Notes under the pieces: generated by a model
What the model saw: the letters and a program-made list of their open reading frames with translations, nothing else
Told to the model about the DNA's origin: nothing
Database searches by the model: none
Shown here: in pieces, positions 8,502 through 17,800 of the stretch
Numbering within the stretch: position 1 is the first letter of the stretch
Layout of the letters: every line of letters begins with the position of its first letter
Assembly (NCBI RefSeq): GCF_016908495.1
Contig: NZ_JAFBDZ010000006.1
Location: 124,001 to 188,000, forward strand
DNA: 64,000 nt
Origin: Rossellomorea pakistanensis
GTDB taxonomy: Bacteria > Bacillota > Bacilli > Bacillales > Bacillaceae_B
Reading direction: 5' to 3'
Position numbers and translations under genes: made by a program

Positions 8502-8738
8502 ATGTCTATATATTCAAATAGTGATTTTCATGAGGATTGCATGAATATCATTATGAACGATCTCATTGAACTAATGGATCCTAGATATATTGAGGTGTGG
8601 GGGAAATTCACCCCGCGCGGCGGTATTTCCATTGATCCTTATTGTAATTATGGGAAGCCAGGAACCAAGTATGAAGAAATGGCGCATCATCGCCTGATGA
8701 ATCATGATTTATATCCAGAAAAAGTGGATAATCGATAA
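8502..8738 (+). pseudogene. queF: queF 3' fragment (7-cyano-7-deazaguanine reductase)
   Basis: From about 8514 the translation is the C-terminal half of QueF: 'DFHEDC', '[16 protein letters not shown]', '[19 protein letters not shown]' and the terminal 'LYPEKVDNR'. QueF reduces preQ0 to preQ1 in queuosine synthesis. The N-terminal half with the active-site cysteine is absent. Homology ends abruptly just before 'DFHEDC', next to the integrase stop. The ATG at 8502 and the few codons after it are not QueF-like. The gene appears split by insertion of the left-hand element; the 5' part may lie at its other end. Confidence 0.85.
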
Positions 8739-8825
8739 GAAATGACCATTAAAGTGGAACTTGCTTGAACAACTATTGCCAAAAGAATGAAGCTGCTATT
8801 ATACTGAAATTAAACATGAATGATG

Positions 8826-8861
8826 GGAAGAGTTGCATTTTGCAACCTTCCTATTTCTTTT
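8826..8861 (+). terminator. Terminator after queF fragment
   Basis: The stem ggaag-a-gttgca / tgcaaccttcc carries one bulged A and is followed by tatttctttt. It is probably the original queF terminator. Confidence 0.7.
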
Positions 8862-8887
8862 GAATTTTATAGAGGGGGGGAGGTTCT

Positions 8888-9790
8888 ATGAAGCCATTAC
8901 ATTATTCTCTTTTCGTATTGATTGGTGCCTGTAGTTATGGGGTCCATGCTTCTATAGTAAAATTAGGGTTTGGAGCAGGATTTAGTATTTACCATATCAC
9001 GGTCAGCCAATATCTGCTTGGGTTTTTAATGCTTCTTTTACTGTATTTTTTTTCTCCTAAAGCGAAGATGAAGGTTCGTCAAACCCTCTCTTTGTTTAGT
9101 GTAGGCCTTCTCGTTTGTATAACGGGTATTTTTTATGGGCTAAGCCTTGAAAGAGTTTCAGCTGCGATTGCTGTTGTGATGCTGTTTCAATTTACTTGGA
9201 TAGGTGTTTTAATTGAAGCCATTTATCTGAAAAAGCTTCCTTCTAGGAAAAAAATTCTTTCCGTCGCTGTGCTTTGGATTGGAACCGTTCTAGCAGGGGG
9301 CATCGGCTCATCGACTGGGTTTGATTGGAGGACGGACTGGGATGGAATCCTTTATGGTTTCATCGCAGCGATAACCTTTGCACTTTTCATCTTCTTTAGT
9401 GGAAAAGTCGCAATCGAAATTCCAACGATGCAGCGAAGTCTCATGATTGCTGTTGGAGGGCTTATTTTTCTCCTGTTTCTCTTTAAACCAACTTTTATTA
9501 TAGATGGAACCGTCATCACTTCAGGACTTTGGAAGTACGGTCTGTTGCTAGGGCTATTTGGAACCATATTACCCATCCTGTTCTTTGCAATTGGTACTCC
9601 ACATCTTGAATCGGGGATCTCAACCATCGTAGGAGCAGCGGAACTCCCAGCAGCTGTCATCGCAGCTATGATCATACTCCACGAGCTGGTCACGCCGTTA
9701 CAAGGATTAGGAGTGCTCCTCATCCTAATCGGAATCGTCATCCCGCAATACAATGGCAGAAGAAGACGAAGGGTAAAGAGCGTATTATAA
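8888..9790 (+). CDS. EamA/DMT-family transporter
   Basis: This 300-residue protein has about ten hydrophobic helices in two repeated halves, the classic EamA (drug/metabolite transporter) layout. Conserved features are the early 'GACSYGVHASIVKLGF', 'ERVSAAIAVVMLFQFTWIGVLIEAI' split over helices 3-4, and 'GLFGTILPILFFAIGTPHLE' in the second half. Such proteins export amino acids, nucleotides or other metabolites across the cytoplasmic membrane; the substrate cannot be told. A G-rich ribosome site (ggggggagg) precedes the ATG. The last residues are basic (RRRRR), consistent with a cytoplasmic C-terminus. Confidence 0.85.
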   Translation: MKPLHYSLFVLIGACSYGVHASIVKLGFGAGFSIYHITVSQYLLGFLMLLLLYFFSPKAKMKVRQTLSLFSVGLLVCITGIFYGLSLERVSAAIAVVMLFQFTWIGVLIEAIYLKKLPSRKKILSVAVLWIGTVLAGGIGSSTGFDWRTDWDGILYGFIAAITFALFIFFSGKVAIEIPTMQRSLMIAVGGLIFLLFLFKPTFIIDGTVITSGLWKYGLLLGLFGTILPILFFAIGTPHLESGISTIVGAAELPAAVIAAMIILHELVTPLQGLGVLLILIGIVIPQYNGRRRRRVKSVL

Positions 9791-9791
9791 G

Positions 9792-9859
9792 GTGCCAGGC
9801 ACGACCAGAAATTTGTCGAACAACACAAATTTCAACAAAATTCGACGCGTGCCTGGCAC
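9792..9859. repeat. GTGCCAGGCAC nested inverted repeat
   Basis: Two palindromic 11-mers (gtgccaggcac at 9792-9802 and gtgcctggcac at 9849-9859) flank an inner stem gaaatttgt / acaaatttc (9808-9816 and 9825-9833). Related pieces occur at 10970-11020 and 42556-42608. This GC-rich core recurs in many Bacillaceae intergenic regions (from memory). Confidence 0.65.
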
Positions 9860-9883
9860 GACCCGGATTTTGTCGAACGGCGT

Positions 9884-9922
9884 AAAGAGGCAGTCGCAAT
9901 TTACGGCTGTTTCTTTTTTTTG
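9884..9922 (+). terminator. Terminator of EamA gene
   Basis: A 13-bp stem with some G-U pairs (aaagaggcagtcg / cggctgtttcttt) leads directly into a run of T. Confidence 0.75.
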
Positions 9923-10072
9923 AGGATGGTGAAATCCCTTTCAATATTTGCAATTATTAAACCTTTATCGAATTTCCGTAATCCCCTTTACAAACAATTC
10001 TAGCGGCTATATAATCCCGTTGTCCCTCATTTTTGAGATTCATTAAATGATAGATAAAAGGAGGTTGCGGTG

Positions 10073-10921
10073 ATGCGACAAAAATTATTATCGTTCTTAC
10101 TGATGAACGTGGGTGCTTTCTTTGTAGCGGTTAATGTCCACTTTTTTCTTTCACCTAATAGCTTAGCGACGGGTGGAGTAAGTGGGTTGTCGATTGTCTT
10201 GAATCATGTTGTTCCAGGGCTATCGATTGGTACATTCATGATTCTAGTAAACATTGTGTTGTTTATAATTGGGTTCATATTTTTAGGATTTAGTTTCGGT
10301 GCCAAAACCATCTATGCAAGCTTTGCACTCTCCTTTATGGTATGGCTATTGGAAAGGTTCGCCCCGATTACAGAACCATTAAGTAATGATGTCTTAATCC
10401 AACTCATTATCGGTCAATGCATCGCTGCAACCGGCATGGCCATCGTCTTTAATCAAAAAGCTTCAACGGGTGGAACAGATATTATTGCGATGATCTTAAA
10501 TAAATATTTTAATATTGAAATAGGTCGTGCTGTATTATTTTCTGATTTATCGATTGCGTTATCGTCGACCTTTTTATTTGGACCTCAGGTTGGAATGTAT
10601 GCGTTCTTCGGAGTAATCCTGAATGGACTTGTCATAGATTATACGCTTCAGCAATTTAATACAAATAAAGAAGTAGTCATTATCAGTCAGCGCAGTGATG
10701 AGATTCGCACATTTATCGTTAACGAATTAGGAAAAGGTGCAACCCTTCATAAAGCGACAGGCGCCTTTACATCTGATCAAAAAGAAGTCATCACAACGAT
10801 TTTAGGAAGAAAAGATTTCTCCAAACTAAAGAATTATATAACTGAGATAGACAACAAAGCGTTTATCACAGTCCACAATATGAACGAAATATTAGGTCAG
10901 AATTTTAAACGTCTGGCTTAA
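10073..10921 (+). CDS. YitT family membrane protein (DUF161/DUF2179)
   Basis: This protein of about 282 residues has five to six N-terminal membrane helices, including 'NSLATGGVSGLSIVLNH' and 'NQKASTGGTDIIAMILNKYF', motifs of the YitT family. A cytoplasmic C-terminal DUF2179 domain (about 200-282, with 'GATLHKATGAFTSDQKEVITT') follows. Its molecular function is not established. GTG at 10070 directly precedes the chosen ATG; both sit behind aaggaggt. It is monocistronic, with its own terminator. Confidence 0.88.
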   Translation: MRQKLLSFLLMNVGAFFVAVNVHFFLSPNSLATGGVSGLSIVLNHVVPGLSIGTFMILVNIVLFIIGFIFLGFSFGAKTIYASFALSFMVWLLERFAPITEPLSNDVLIQLIIGQCIAATGMAIVFNQKASTGGTDIIAMILNKYFNIEIGRAVLFSDLSIALSSTFLFGPQVGMYAFFGVILNGLVIDYTLQQFNTNKEVVIISQRSDEIRTFIVNELGKGATLHKATGAFTSDQKEVITTILGRKDFSKLKNYITEIDNKAFITVHNMNEILGQNFKRLA

Positions 10922-10927
10922 ATAATG

Positions 10928-10957
10928 AACTGTCTCCTTTTGGGGGCAGTTTTTTTG
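10928..10957 (+). terminator. Terminator of yitT-like gene
   Basis: The stem aactgtctcc / gggggcagtt with a 4-nt loop is followed by seven T. Confidence 0.85.
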
Positions 10958-11072
10958 TGCGTTCAATTTATGTGCCAGGTACAAAAAGCCAGAATTGTAC
11001 CTATTCTCGGAACCGCTTTTAGCTCCATACCAATCAAATCTCCCCAGAAACATGGTTTTTTTGCAAATAAAT

Positions 11073-11099
11073 TGAAACATTTTGCCTATTTGTTCCGTA
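11073..11099 (+). promoter_or_regulatory. SigW-type ECF promoter of yuaF-floT
   Basis: The sequence has TGAAAC at 11073-11078, a 17-nt spacer and CGTA at 11096-11099. This matches the SigW consensus (TGAAAC, N16-17, CGTA). In B. subtilis the yuaF-floT operon is SigW-dependent, so the match has independent support. The first coding start lies about 110 nt downstream. Confidence 0.75.
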
Positions 11100-11210
11100 G
11101 ATAAGATAACGCTACATCACGAGCGAGCAGGCAGGAGAGGGGGAAGGCTTTATAGAGTGATGGGGGCGATTCTTCTTCTTTCGAAAGAGATTACAAAGGA
11201 AAGGATTGGG

Positions 11211-11762
11211 ATGCCTATGGAATTATTCGGAGTACCAATTGAAACGATTTATTTATATCTTTTGATCGGGTCTGGGTGTGCGACGCTGCTTTATATGTTC
11301 TTCGGAGACGCCCTTGAAGGGGTCGCTGAGGCTACCGGATTTCTTAATCCAACATTAGTACTTGCCTTTATTACTTTTTTCTCTGCAAGCGGTTACCTCT
11401 TTGAGCAGGTGACAAGCTTAAGTAGTATTCTTATTATCATATTTTCTATCATCATCGCCCTTATTTTGGACGTATTGTTAAATGTATTTGTGCTTGTCCC
11501 TCTTTCATCAGCGGAAGAATCACTTGTATATACAGAGGATTCCTTGCGTGGAAGGGTAGGAAAAGTCATTATCACGATTCCGGAAAACGGCTTTGGTGAA
11601 GTGGTGATTGAAAGCTATAGCGGGATGATTTCCAAGTCAGCCGTTAGCTTTGACAACACTGTCATTAAAGAAGGGACGAAAATAGTGATTATTGATGTGA
11701 TTAAGGGTGTATTACATGTTTTGGCACATGAAAATGAATTAGAAAATGAAGGGGGAAATTAA
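11211..11762 (+). CDS. yuaF: NfeD-like membrane protein YuaF
   Basis: This 183-residue protein has three membrane helices (about 12-31, 47-63 and 70-95) followed by an OB-fold domain (about 105-175). That layout matches the NfeD-like partner of flotillin. In Bacillus, YuaF works with FloT in functional membrane microdomains and the cell-envelope stress response. The frame is open back to 11082, but that region overlaps the SigW promoter. I chose the ATG at 11211 for its aaaggaaagg site and match to YuaF length. The stop abuts the floT start, so the genes are translationally coupled. Confidence 0.88.
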   Translation: MPMELFGVPIETIYLYLLIGSGCATLLYMFFGDALEGVAEATGFLNPTLVLAFITFFSASGYLFEQVTSLSSILIIIFSIIIALILDVLLNVFVLVPLSSAEESLVYTEDSLRGRVGKVIITIPENGFGEVVIESYSGMISKSAVSFDNTVIKEGTKIVIIDVIKGVLHVLAHENELENEGGN

Positions 11763-13319
11763 ATGGAAATGATTTGGATCGTAGGAGGAATTATTTTATT
11801 CTTACTAATCGCCTTAATAGGTGTATTTATTTCAAAATATCGTACAGCAGGCCCTGATGAAGCCCTTATTGTTACAGGAAGCTATCTAGGGAACAAAAAT
11901 GTTCATGTAGATGAGTCAGGAAATAAAATCAAAATTATTCGCGGAGGCGGAGCATTCATTCTACCTGTGTTCCAGCAGGCAGAGCCTTTAAGTTTACTTT
12001 CTAGCAAACTAGAAGTAACAACTCCTGAGGTATATACCGAGCAGGGGGTCCCAGTAATGGCAGATGGGACGGCGATTATTAAAATCGGCGGATCAATTGG
12101 AGAGATTGCAACTGCTGCTGAACAATTTCTAGGAAAATCAAAGGAAGACCGTGAAAATGAAGCGAAAGAAGTACTAGAAGGTCATCTTCGTTCCATTTTG
12201 GGATCAATGACAGTAGAAGAAATTTATAAAAATCGTGATAAATTCTCTCAGGAAGTACAACGTGTGGCAACACAGGATCTAGCTAAAATGGGTCTTGTCA
12301 TCGTGTCCTTCACGATAAAGGATGTTCGTGATAAAAATGGATATTTAGATTCCCTTGGTAAACCAAGGATTGCCCAAGTGAAGCGTGATGCGGATATCGC
12401 TACAGCTGAAGCGGAAAAAGAAACACGGATTAAGCGTGCTGAAGCGTCTAAGGATGCGAAAAAAGCAGAGTTGGAGAGAGCGACAGAAATCGCAGAAGCG
12501 GAAAAAGAAAATCAAATGAAAATGGCGGACTATAGAAGAGAACAAGATGTGGCAAAAGCACGCGCAGACCAGGCATACGATCTCGAGACAGCCCGTTCAA
12601 AACAAGAAGTAACAGAGCAGGAAATGCAAATTCGCATTATCGAGCGCCAAAAGCAGATTGAGCTCGAGGAAAAAGAAATCCTTCGTAGAGAAAGGCAGTA
12701 TGACTCCGAGGTTAAAAAGAAAGCCGATGCGGATCGTTACTCAGTTGAGCAAGCAGCTGCCGCGAATAAATCGAAAGAAATGGCAGAGGCTGAAGCTAAT
12801 AAATATCGTATTGAGACATTGGCCAAAGCTGAAGCAGAAAAAGTACGTGTCGACGGAGAAGCGAAAGCCGATGCCCAAAGAGCTCAAGGGGAATCAGAAG
12901 CTGAAATTATTCGCTTGAAAGGTCTTGCGGAAGCAGAAGCGAAAAGAAAAATTGCAGAAGCCTTCGAATATTATGGAGAAGCAGCGATTATGGATATGGT
13001 CATTAAAATGCTGCCACAATATGCGAAAGAGATTGCTAGTCCGTTATCCAATATCGAAAAAATTACGGTTGTTGATACAGGCAGTGACAGCAGCAATGGT
13101 GGGGCCAATAAAGTCACAGGCTACGCTACCAACCTAATGTCGACCATGCAGGAATCACTAAAAGCCTCATCTGGTATTGATGTGAAAGAGTTATTAGAAA
13201 ATCTATCGGGAAAAGGTAACATCAGACATAGCATTGATCGTCTCGGTTATGAGTTGAAAAATGACAAGTCATCACAAACATCAGACAAGAAGACGAAGGA
13301 AAAAGTAGAACAGTCATAG
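11763..13319 (+). CDS. floT: Flotillin FloT (YuaG)
   Basis: This 518-residue flotillin begins with a membrane hairpin/anchor (about 4-24), then the SPFH/Band 7 domain (about 25-200). A long Glu/Ala/Lys-rich coiled coil (about 210-400) and a C-terminal oligomerisation region complete it. Repeated E-A pairs in the coiled coil (for example 'AEAEAEKE'-like runs) are typical. Flotillins scaffold membrane microdomains and affect fluidity, secretion and signalling. The ATG directly follows the yuaF stop, and a ribosome site (gaaggggg) lies inside the yuaF end. Expression is expected from the SigW promoter at 11073. Confidence 0.95.
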   Translation: MEMIWIVGGIILFLLIALIGVFISKYRTAGPDEALIVTGSYLGNKNVHVDESGNKIKIIRGGGAFILPVFQQAEPLSLLSSKLEVTTPEVYTEQGVPVMADGTAIIKIGGSIGEIATAAEQFLGKSKEDRENEAKEVLEGHLRSILGSMTVEEIYKNRDKFSQEVQRVATQDLAKMGLVIVSFTIKDVRDKNGYLDSLGKPRIAQVKRDADIATAEAEKETRIKRAEASKDAKKAELERATEIAEAEKENQMKMADYRREQDVAKARADQAYDLETARSKQEVTEQEMQIRIIERQKQIELEEKEILRRERQYDSEVKKKADADRYSVEQAAAANKSKEMAEAEANKYRIETLAKAEAEKVRVDGEAKADAQRAQGESEAEIIRLKGLAEAEAKRKIAEAFEYYGEAAIMDMVIKMLPQYAKEIASPLSNIEKITVVDTGSDSSNGGANKVTGYATNLMSTMQESLKASSGIDVKELLENLSGKGNIRHSIDRLGYELKNDKSSQTSDKKTKEKVEQS

Positions 13320-13324
13320 GAAAA

Positions 13325-13359
13325 GCGGTGGTAGCCTTTCAAGGTTACCATCGCGTTTT
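13325..13359 (+). terminator. Terminator of yuaF-floT operon
   Basis: The 13-bp stem gcggtggtagcct / aggttaccatcgc is followed by gttttttattt. Confidence 0.88.
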
Positions 13360-13562
13360 TTATTTAAAATATAACATGTGCATAAATTTGGAATCTCGTG
13401 CTATTACTCTAAATTTTCGTGCGCAAAATTTGATTCTCATGCATTTACTAGTCATTTTCGTGAATAAAATCAAAAAGTTATGCATTACTACATTCAAGGT
13501 AAAGAAAATGTTCCTTCTCCATATACAAGGAGTAAGCTTTTAGAAGAGTCATCGCATTTTTA

Positions 13563-14354
13563 TTAATCATCTCCACCTAAAAGGTCAAACACTCCGCCTA
13601 AGACACTGCCTTCTCCTTTAGTACCGCCATTACGCGGCATGGCAGAGAAGACGCGGCTGGCTAAACGACTAAATGGAAGGGATTGAACTAACACCGTACC
13701 AGGGCCTTCTAAGGTTGCAAAGAATAATCCTTCCCCACCGAATAGGGCCGTCTTTACGCCTTTCACCATTTCGATGTTGTAGTTAATGCTAGGAGTAAAA
13801 GCTACTAAACAGCCTGTATCAACACGTATTTTTTCACCTGGTTGCAGCTCTTTTTTGGCAATGGTGCCACCTGCATGGACAAATGCCATTCCATCTCCTT
13901 CTAGCTTTTGCATGATAAAGCCTTCCCCCCCGAAGAAACCAACACCAATCTTTCGTTGGAATTCAATCCCGATTTGAACGCCTTTCGCTGCTGCTAAAAA
14001 CGCATCCTTTTGACAAATCATTTTTCCGCCTAATTCATCTAAGTCAAGTGGAATAACTTTCCCAGGGTAAGGGGAGGCAAAACTGACTTTTCTTTTTCCT
14101 TGGCCTGTATTTGTAAAGGTCGTCATAAATAAGCTTTCACCTGTGACTAAGCGCTTTCCGGCACCAAAAAGCTTGCCCATAAGACCGCCGGTACTTGACG
14201 AACCATCTCCAAAAATCGTTTCCATATGAATCTGGTCATCCATCATCATCATGCTGCTTGCTTCTGCTACAGCCGTTTCCTGTGGATCGAGTTCAATTTC
14301 GACATACTGCATATCGTCTCCAAAAATTTCATAATCAATTTCGTGATTATTCAT
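13563..14354 (-). CDS. AIM24/TIGR00266 family protein
   Basis: This 263-residue beta-rich protein shows the AIM24 family pattern: '[29 protein letters not shown]', '[19 protein letters not shown]' and '[21 protein letters not shown]' (each longer than quoted). A glycine-rich tail follows. Function is unknown; the double beta-helix fold is shared with mitochondrial AIM24. The start is the ATG at 14354, because gaaggagatgat lies just upstream; the frame extends six codons further. It is convergent with the flotillin operon. An early run of four methionines (about residues 30-40) is unusual. Confidence 0.85.
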   Translation of the reverse strand: MNNHEIDYEIFGDDMQYVEIELDPQETAVAEASSMMMMDDQIHMETIFGDGSSSTGGLMGKLFGAGKRLVTGESLFMTTFTNTGQGKRKVSFASPYPGKVIPLDLDELGGKMICQKDAFLAAAKGVQIGIEFQRKIGVGFFGGEGFIMQKLEGDGMAFVHAGGTIAKKELQPGEKIRVDTGCLVAFTPSINYNIEMVKGVKTALFGGEGLFFATLEGPGTVLVQSLPFSRLASRVFSAMPRNGGTKGEGSVLGGVFDLLGGDD

Positions 14355-14823
14355 TCGGATCATCTCCTTCAAAGAATAAGTAAAAGCATTCCAACATCCT
14401 TATTGTACTCCGTAAATGTTCACTGAAGCTAGTATATAAAAAATTGCTTATTATCTAAGGTTAGAAGACATCTTTATTCCATGACCTCTTCATTTTGAAG
14501 AAAGAATACTGTTTTTCATAGCGTCTTATTCTACTAAGAATAAGAGAGTGCTAGATAATGAGGGCATTTGGGAGAAAATATAAATCAATGGTGATCGATC
14601 AAAAGTCATTGTGATTTGAATAATCCCATATACACCGGATAAAAACAACAATATCGAGTCTATTTAACTAGGTGGTTTAGATTAATCTATGAAAGTTTTA
14701 TCCCAATTTACATTTCTTTTGACTAGTGTGACAATTTTAAATAGTAAGTAAATTACAGTGGAAGAAGGTGACTAGTTCTAAGTCTATCTATTTATATAAA
14801 ACATTAGGAAAAGGAGTGTAGAG
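14355..14823. other. Long divergent intergenic region
   Basis: These roughly 470 AT-rich bases separate the leftward AIM24 gene from the first rightward protease. A possible promoter for the protease is ttgact at 14719-14724, 17 nt before tagtaa at 14742-14747; it is weak. A ribosome site (aaaaggagtg) precedes the protease ATG. I see no gene here. Confidence 0.35.
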
Positions 14824-17800
14824 ATGATATCCAAGAAGTTAACGGTAGTTGGTCTATCAATAGGATTGGCCCTAAGTAGTATTTCGTTTTCTCCCTACAA
14901 TGTGTTAGGAGAAACGTCGAGTACAAGTAATTTATCTAGTATGGATGTTTTAGAAAACCTAACGGATATTCAAAGAGAAGCTTTAAAAAAATTAGAGTTA
15001 AATGAGAAAACTGGCTTACAGTTGTCCCCAGATGTCAGCTTAGAAAATGATGACGAAATATCAGTTATAGTTGAATTTCATAATAAGCCAATAAAGGTGT
15101 CTCAAATTCAAGCAAGCTTAAAAGGAGAGAAACTGTCAAAAAGTAAAGCAAAAAATATGATTGCTAAAGACCATAAAGAATTTAAAGAGGACCTTAGTAA
15201 AATCTTTAAGGATAACAAGAAGAATGATAAGCCTTATACCATTAAGTATTCTTACACAGAGGCCTTTAATGGTGTAGCAATGACATTGCCAGCTAATAAA
15301 GTAGAAATGCTTTTAAACTCGTCAGCAGTCAAGACTGTTTGGGGAAATAAAGCAGTTAGTATTGAACCACCAATTTCTGAAGAGGATTCAAAGCAAAGTT
15401 TCTCTACTAAAATGGCAGATAGTAATCCATATTTAGGGATTGACCGTCTACATCATGAGGGGGTAACGGGGGAAGGGATCAAAATAGGCGTTATTGATAC
15501 AGGGATAGATTATAATCATCCTGATTTAGCTGATGCTTATGTGGGAGGATATGATTTAGTAGATAACGACAATGATCCGATGGAAACTACTTATGAAGAT
15601 TGGGAAAAAACTAGAAAACCAGAATTCTTAAGTGGACAAGCTTATTATACGCAGCATGGAACGCATGTTGCTGGTATTATTGCTGGTCAAGGTAAGAATA
15701 ATAGTGACTATTCCACTACAGGTGTAGCTCCAGGTGCAGATATTTACGGGTATCGAGTGTTAGGTCCATATGGTGGAGGTACGACAGAGAATGTTCTGAA
15801 AGGAATTGATCAAGCTGTTATAGACGGTATGGATATCATCAACCTTTCTTTAGGTGCTTCGATTAATGATCCCTATTTCCCTACGAGTGTTGCCGTTAAC
15901 AATGCAGTCCTTAGTGGCGTGACCACAGTTGTTGCTGCAGGAAACACTGGCGATGAAGCCTATACGCTTGGATCACCCGCTTCATCCGCTTTAGCATTGA
16001 CTGTAGGTGCAAGTGATGTTCCTTTGGATCTTGTTACATATGAAGGACAGTTGGCATCTCATTCTGTTAATCTCCAAATAATAGGGAAACACTATAGTGA
16101 TAAATTAGAAGAGTTTGAGGGGAAGAAGCTTCCAATCGTAGAAGTTGGGCTAGGTAAGTCTTCCGATTATACAGGGAAAAATGTAGAAGGTAAGATTGCC
16201 CTCGTTAGTCGTGGAGAAATTTCGATTAATGATAAAATCAAATATGCAAAATTGAATGGTGCTGAGGCAATCTTTATTTATAACAATGAAGAAGGACACA
16301 TTCCCTATTATCTAGGAGAAAATAAAGACTTTATTCCAACTTTTAGTTTGTCTAAAAACGACGGAGAAGCGTTATTAGAAGACCTATCAACGACAGACGA
16401 ATTCTTTTTTGGAAAAATCGGGAGTATCACCACAGAAGGAGATCGTTTAGCTGACTTTAGTTCAAGAGGACCTTCTAGAACGAATTATGATATTAAACCT
16501 GAAGTAACAGCTCCTGGTGTCGGAGTTCAGTCAACTGTTCCGTCTTACATGGTTAATCCTGAAGATATGGATAACTATGAATATGCCTACCAACGGTTAT
16601 CTGGAACGTCAATGGCTGCACCTCAAGTAGCTGGTATGACGGCTTTACTATTAGAATCAGATCCTGATCTTCAGCCGGAAGACGTGAAAACAATGCTTAT
16701 GAACACGGCAGATCCATTAAATGGGGATTATAGTGTCTTTGAAGTAGGAGCAGGTCGAGTTGATCCATATGAAGCCATTCATTCCCCGATGAAATTCCAA
16801 GTTGTAGATGAAACGATGACGATTGATAGTGGAGAGAAGGTACTAATTGATGAAAAAACTGGAGGCATGAGCTTCGGCACACAATATAACGATGGGAAGC
16901 ATTCTCGAGATCTGCGCACAATTGAAGTGAGTAACCATGGAAGTGAGAAGAAAATCTTTAAAGGAAGTGTTGAATTTACAAACCATTCGTTAGATGCAAA
17001 GAAAAACGGCGTTCAAGTAGTCTTTAAGGATAAGCTCTCAGTAAAAGCAGGCAAGTCACAGAAAACAAATGCCTTTGTTATCGTTCCCAAAACAGCAGAG
17101 CATGGTTTATATGAAGGATATATGACCTATGAAAATATTGAGAATCCAAACGAAACCTATCAAGTCCCTTTCTCTATCCGTGTTGTTGAAGAAGGGTTCG
17201 ACTTTTTGCAATTTGATAAACAAGTATTAACAACCAATTCAGGTTATTATTTTGGTACATTTCCAGTGGCAACGTTTGGATTTCAGTTAAATACAAACGT
17301 AGAAAAGGTAGATGTTGTGTTAGCCGATGGAAAGACAGGTGAAGATATCGGCTATGTAGGGAATTTTGAAGGAAGTGAATTACAGATTGGGATTCCATAT
17401 GGCTTGTACGGCTATGGAGGAGAATATTATTCATTTACAGGGGACGAGGATTATCCAATCCACTTGAAACAAAAAATCGCAGAGCACGGACACTATAAGA
17501 TGAAATTTATTGCCACTAATGAAAAGGGTAGAACTTTTACAGAAGTAGAAGATATTTTTGTTGATAATAATAAACCAGAATTAAAAACGAGTATTGATGA
17601 GAAGCTTGTCTATGAATATGAAGAAGGACAAGAGGTTTATCCAATAAATGGTTCTTTAGTTGACAAGGATGTTAAAGATATTCAAGCGGCAGGTATTGAC
17701 ATTAGTCAAGCCGATAATTACATTTATGAATATTTGTACACGAACGTTCCGGATTATCGAATATTCCCGAATTCTGATGGTTCGTTTGAAATGGATATCC

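Noticed and set aside
11082..11210. N-terminal extension of YuaF
   Set aside because: It overlaps the SigW promoter and lacks membrane or family features; the ATG at 11211 has a good ribosome site.
13328..13543. 71-codon ORF after floT
   Set aside because: It runs through the floT terminator stem and lies in degenerate intergenic repeats.
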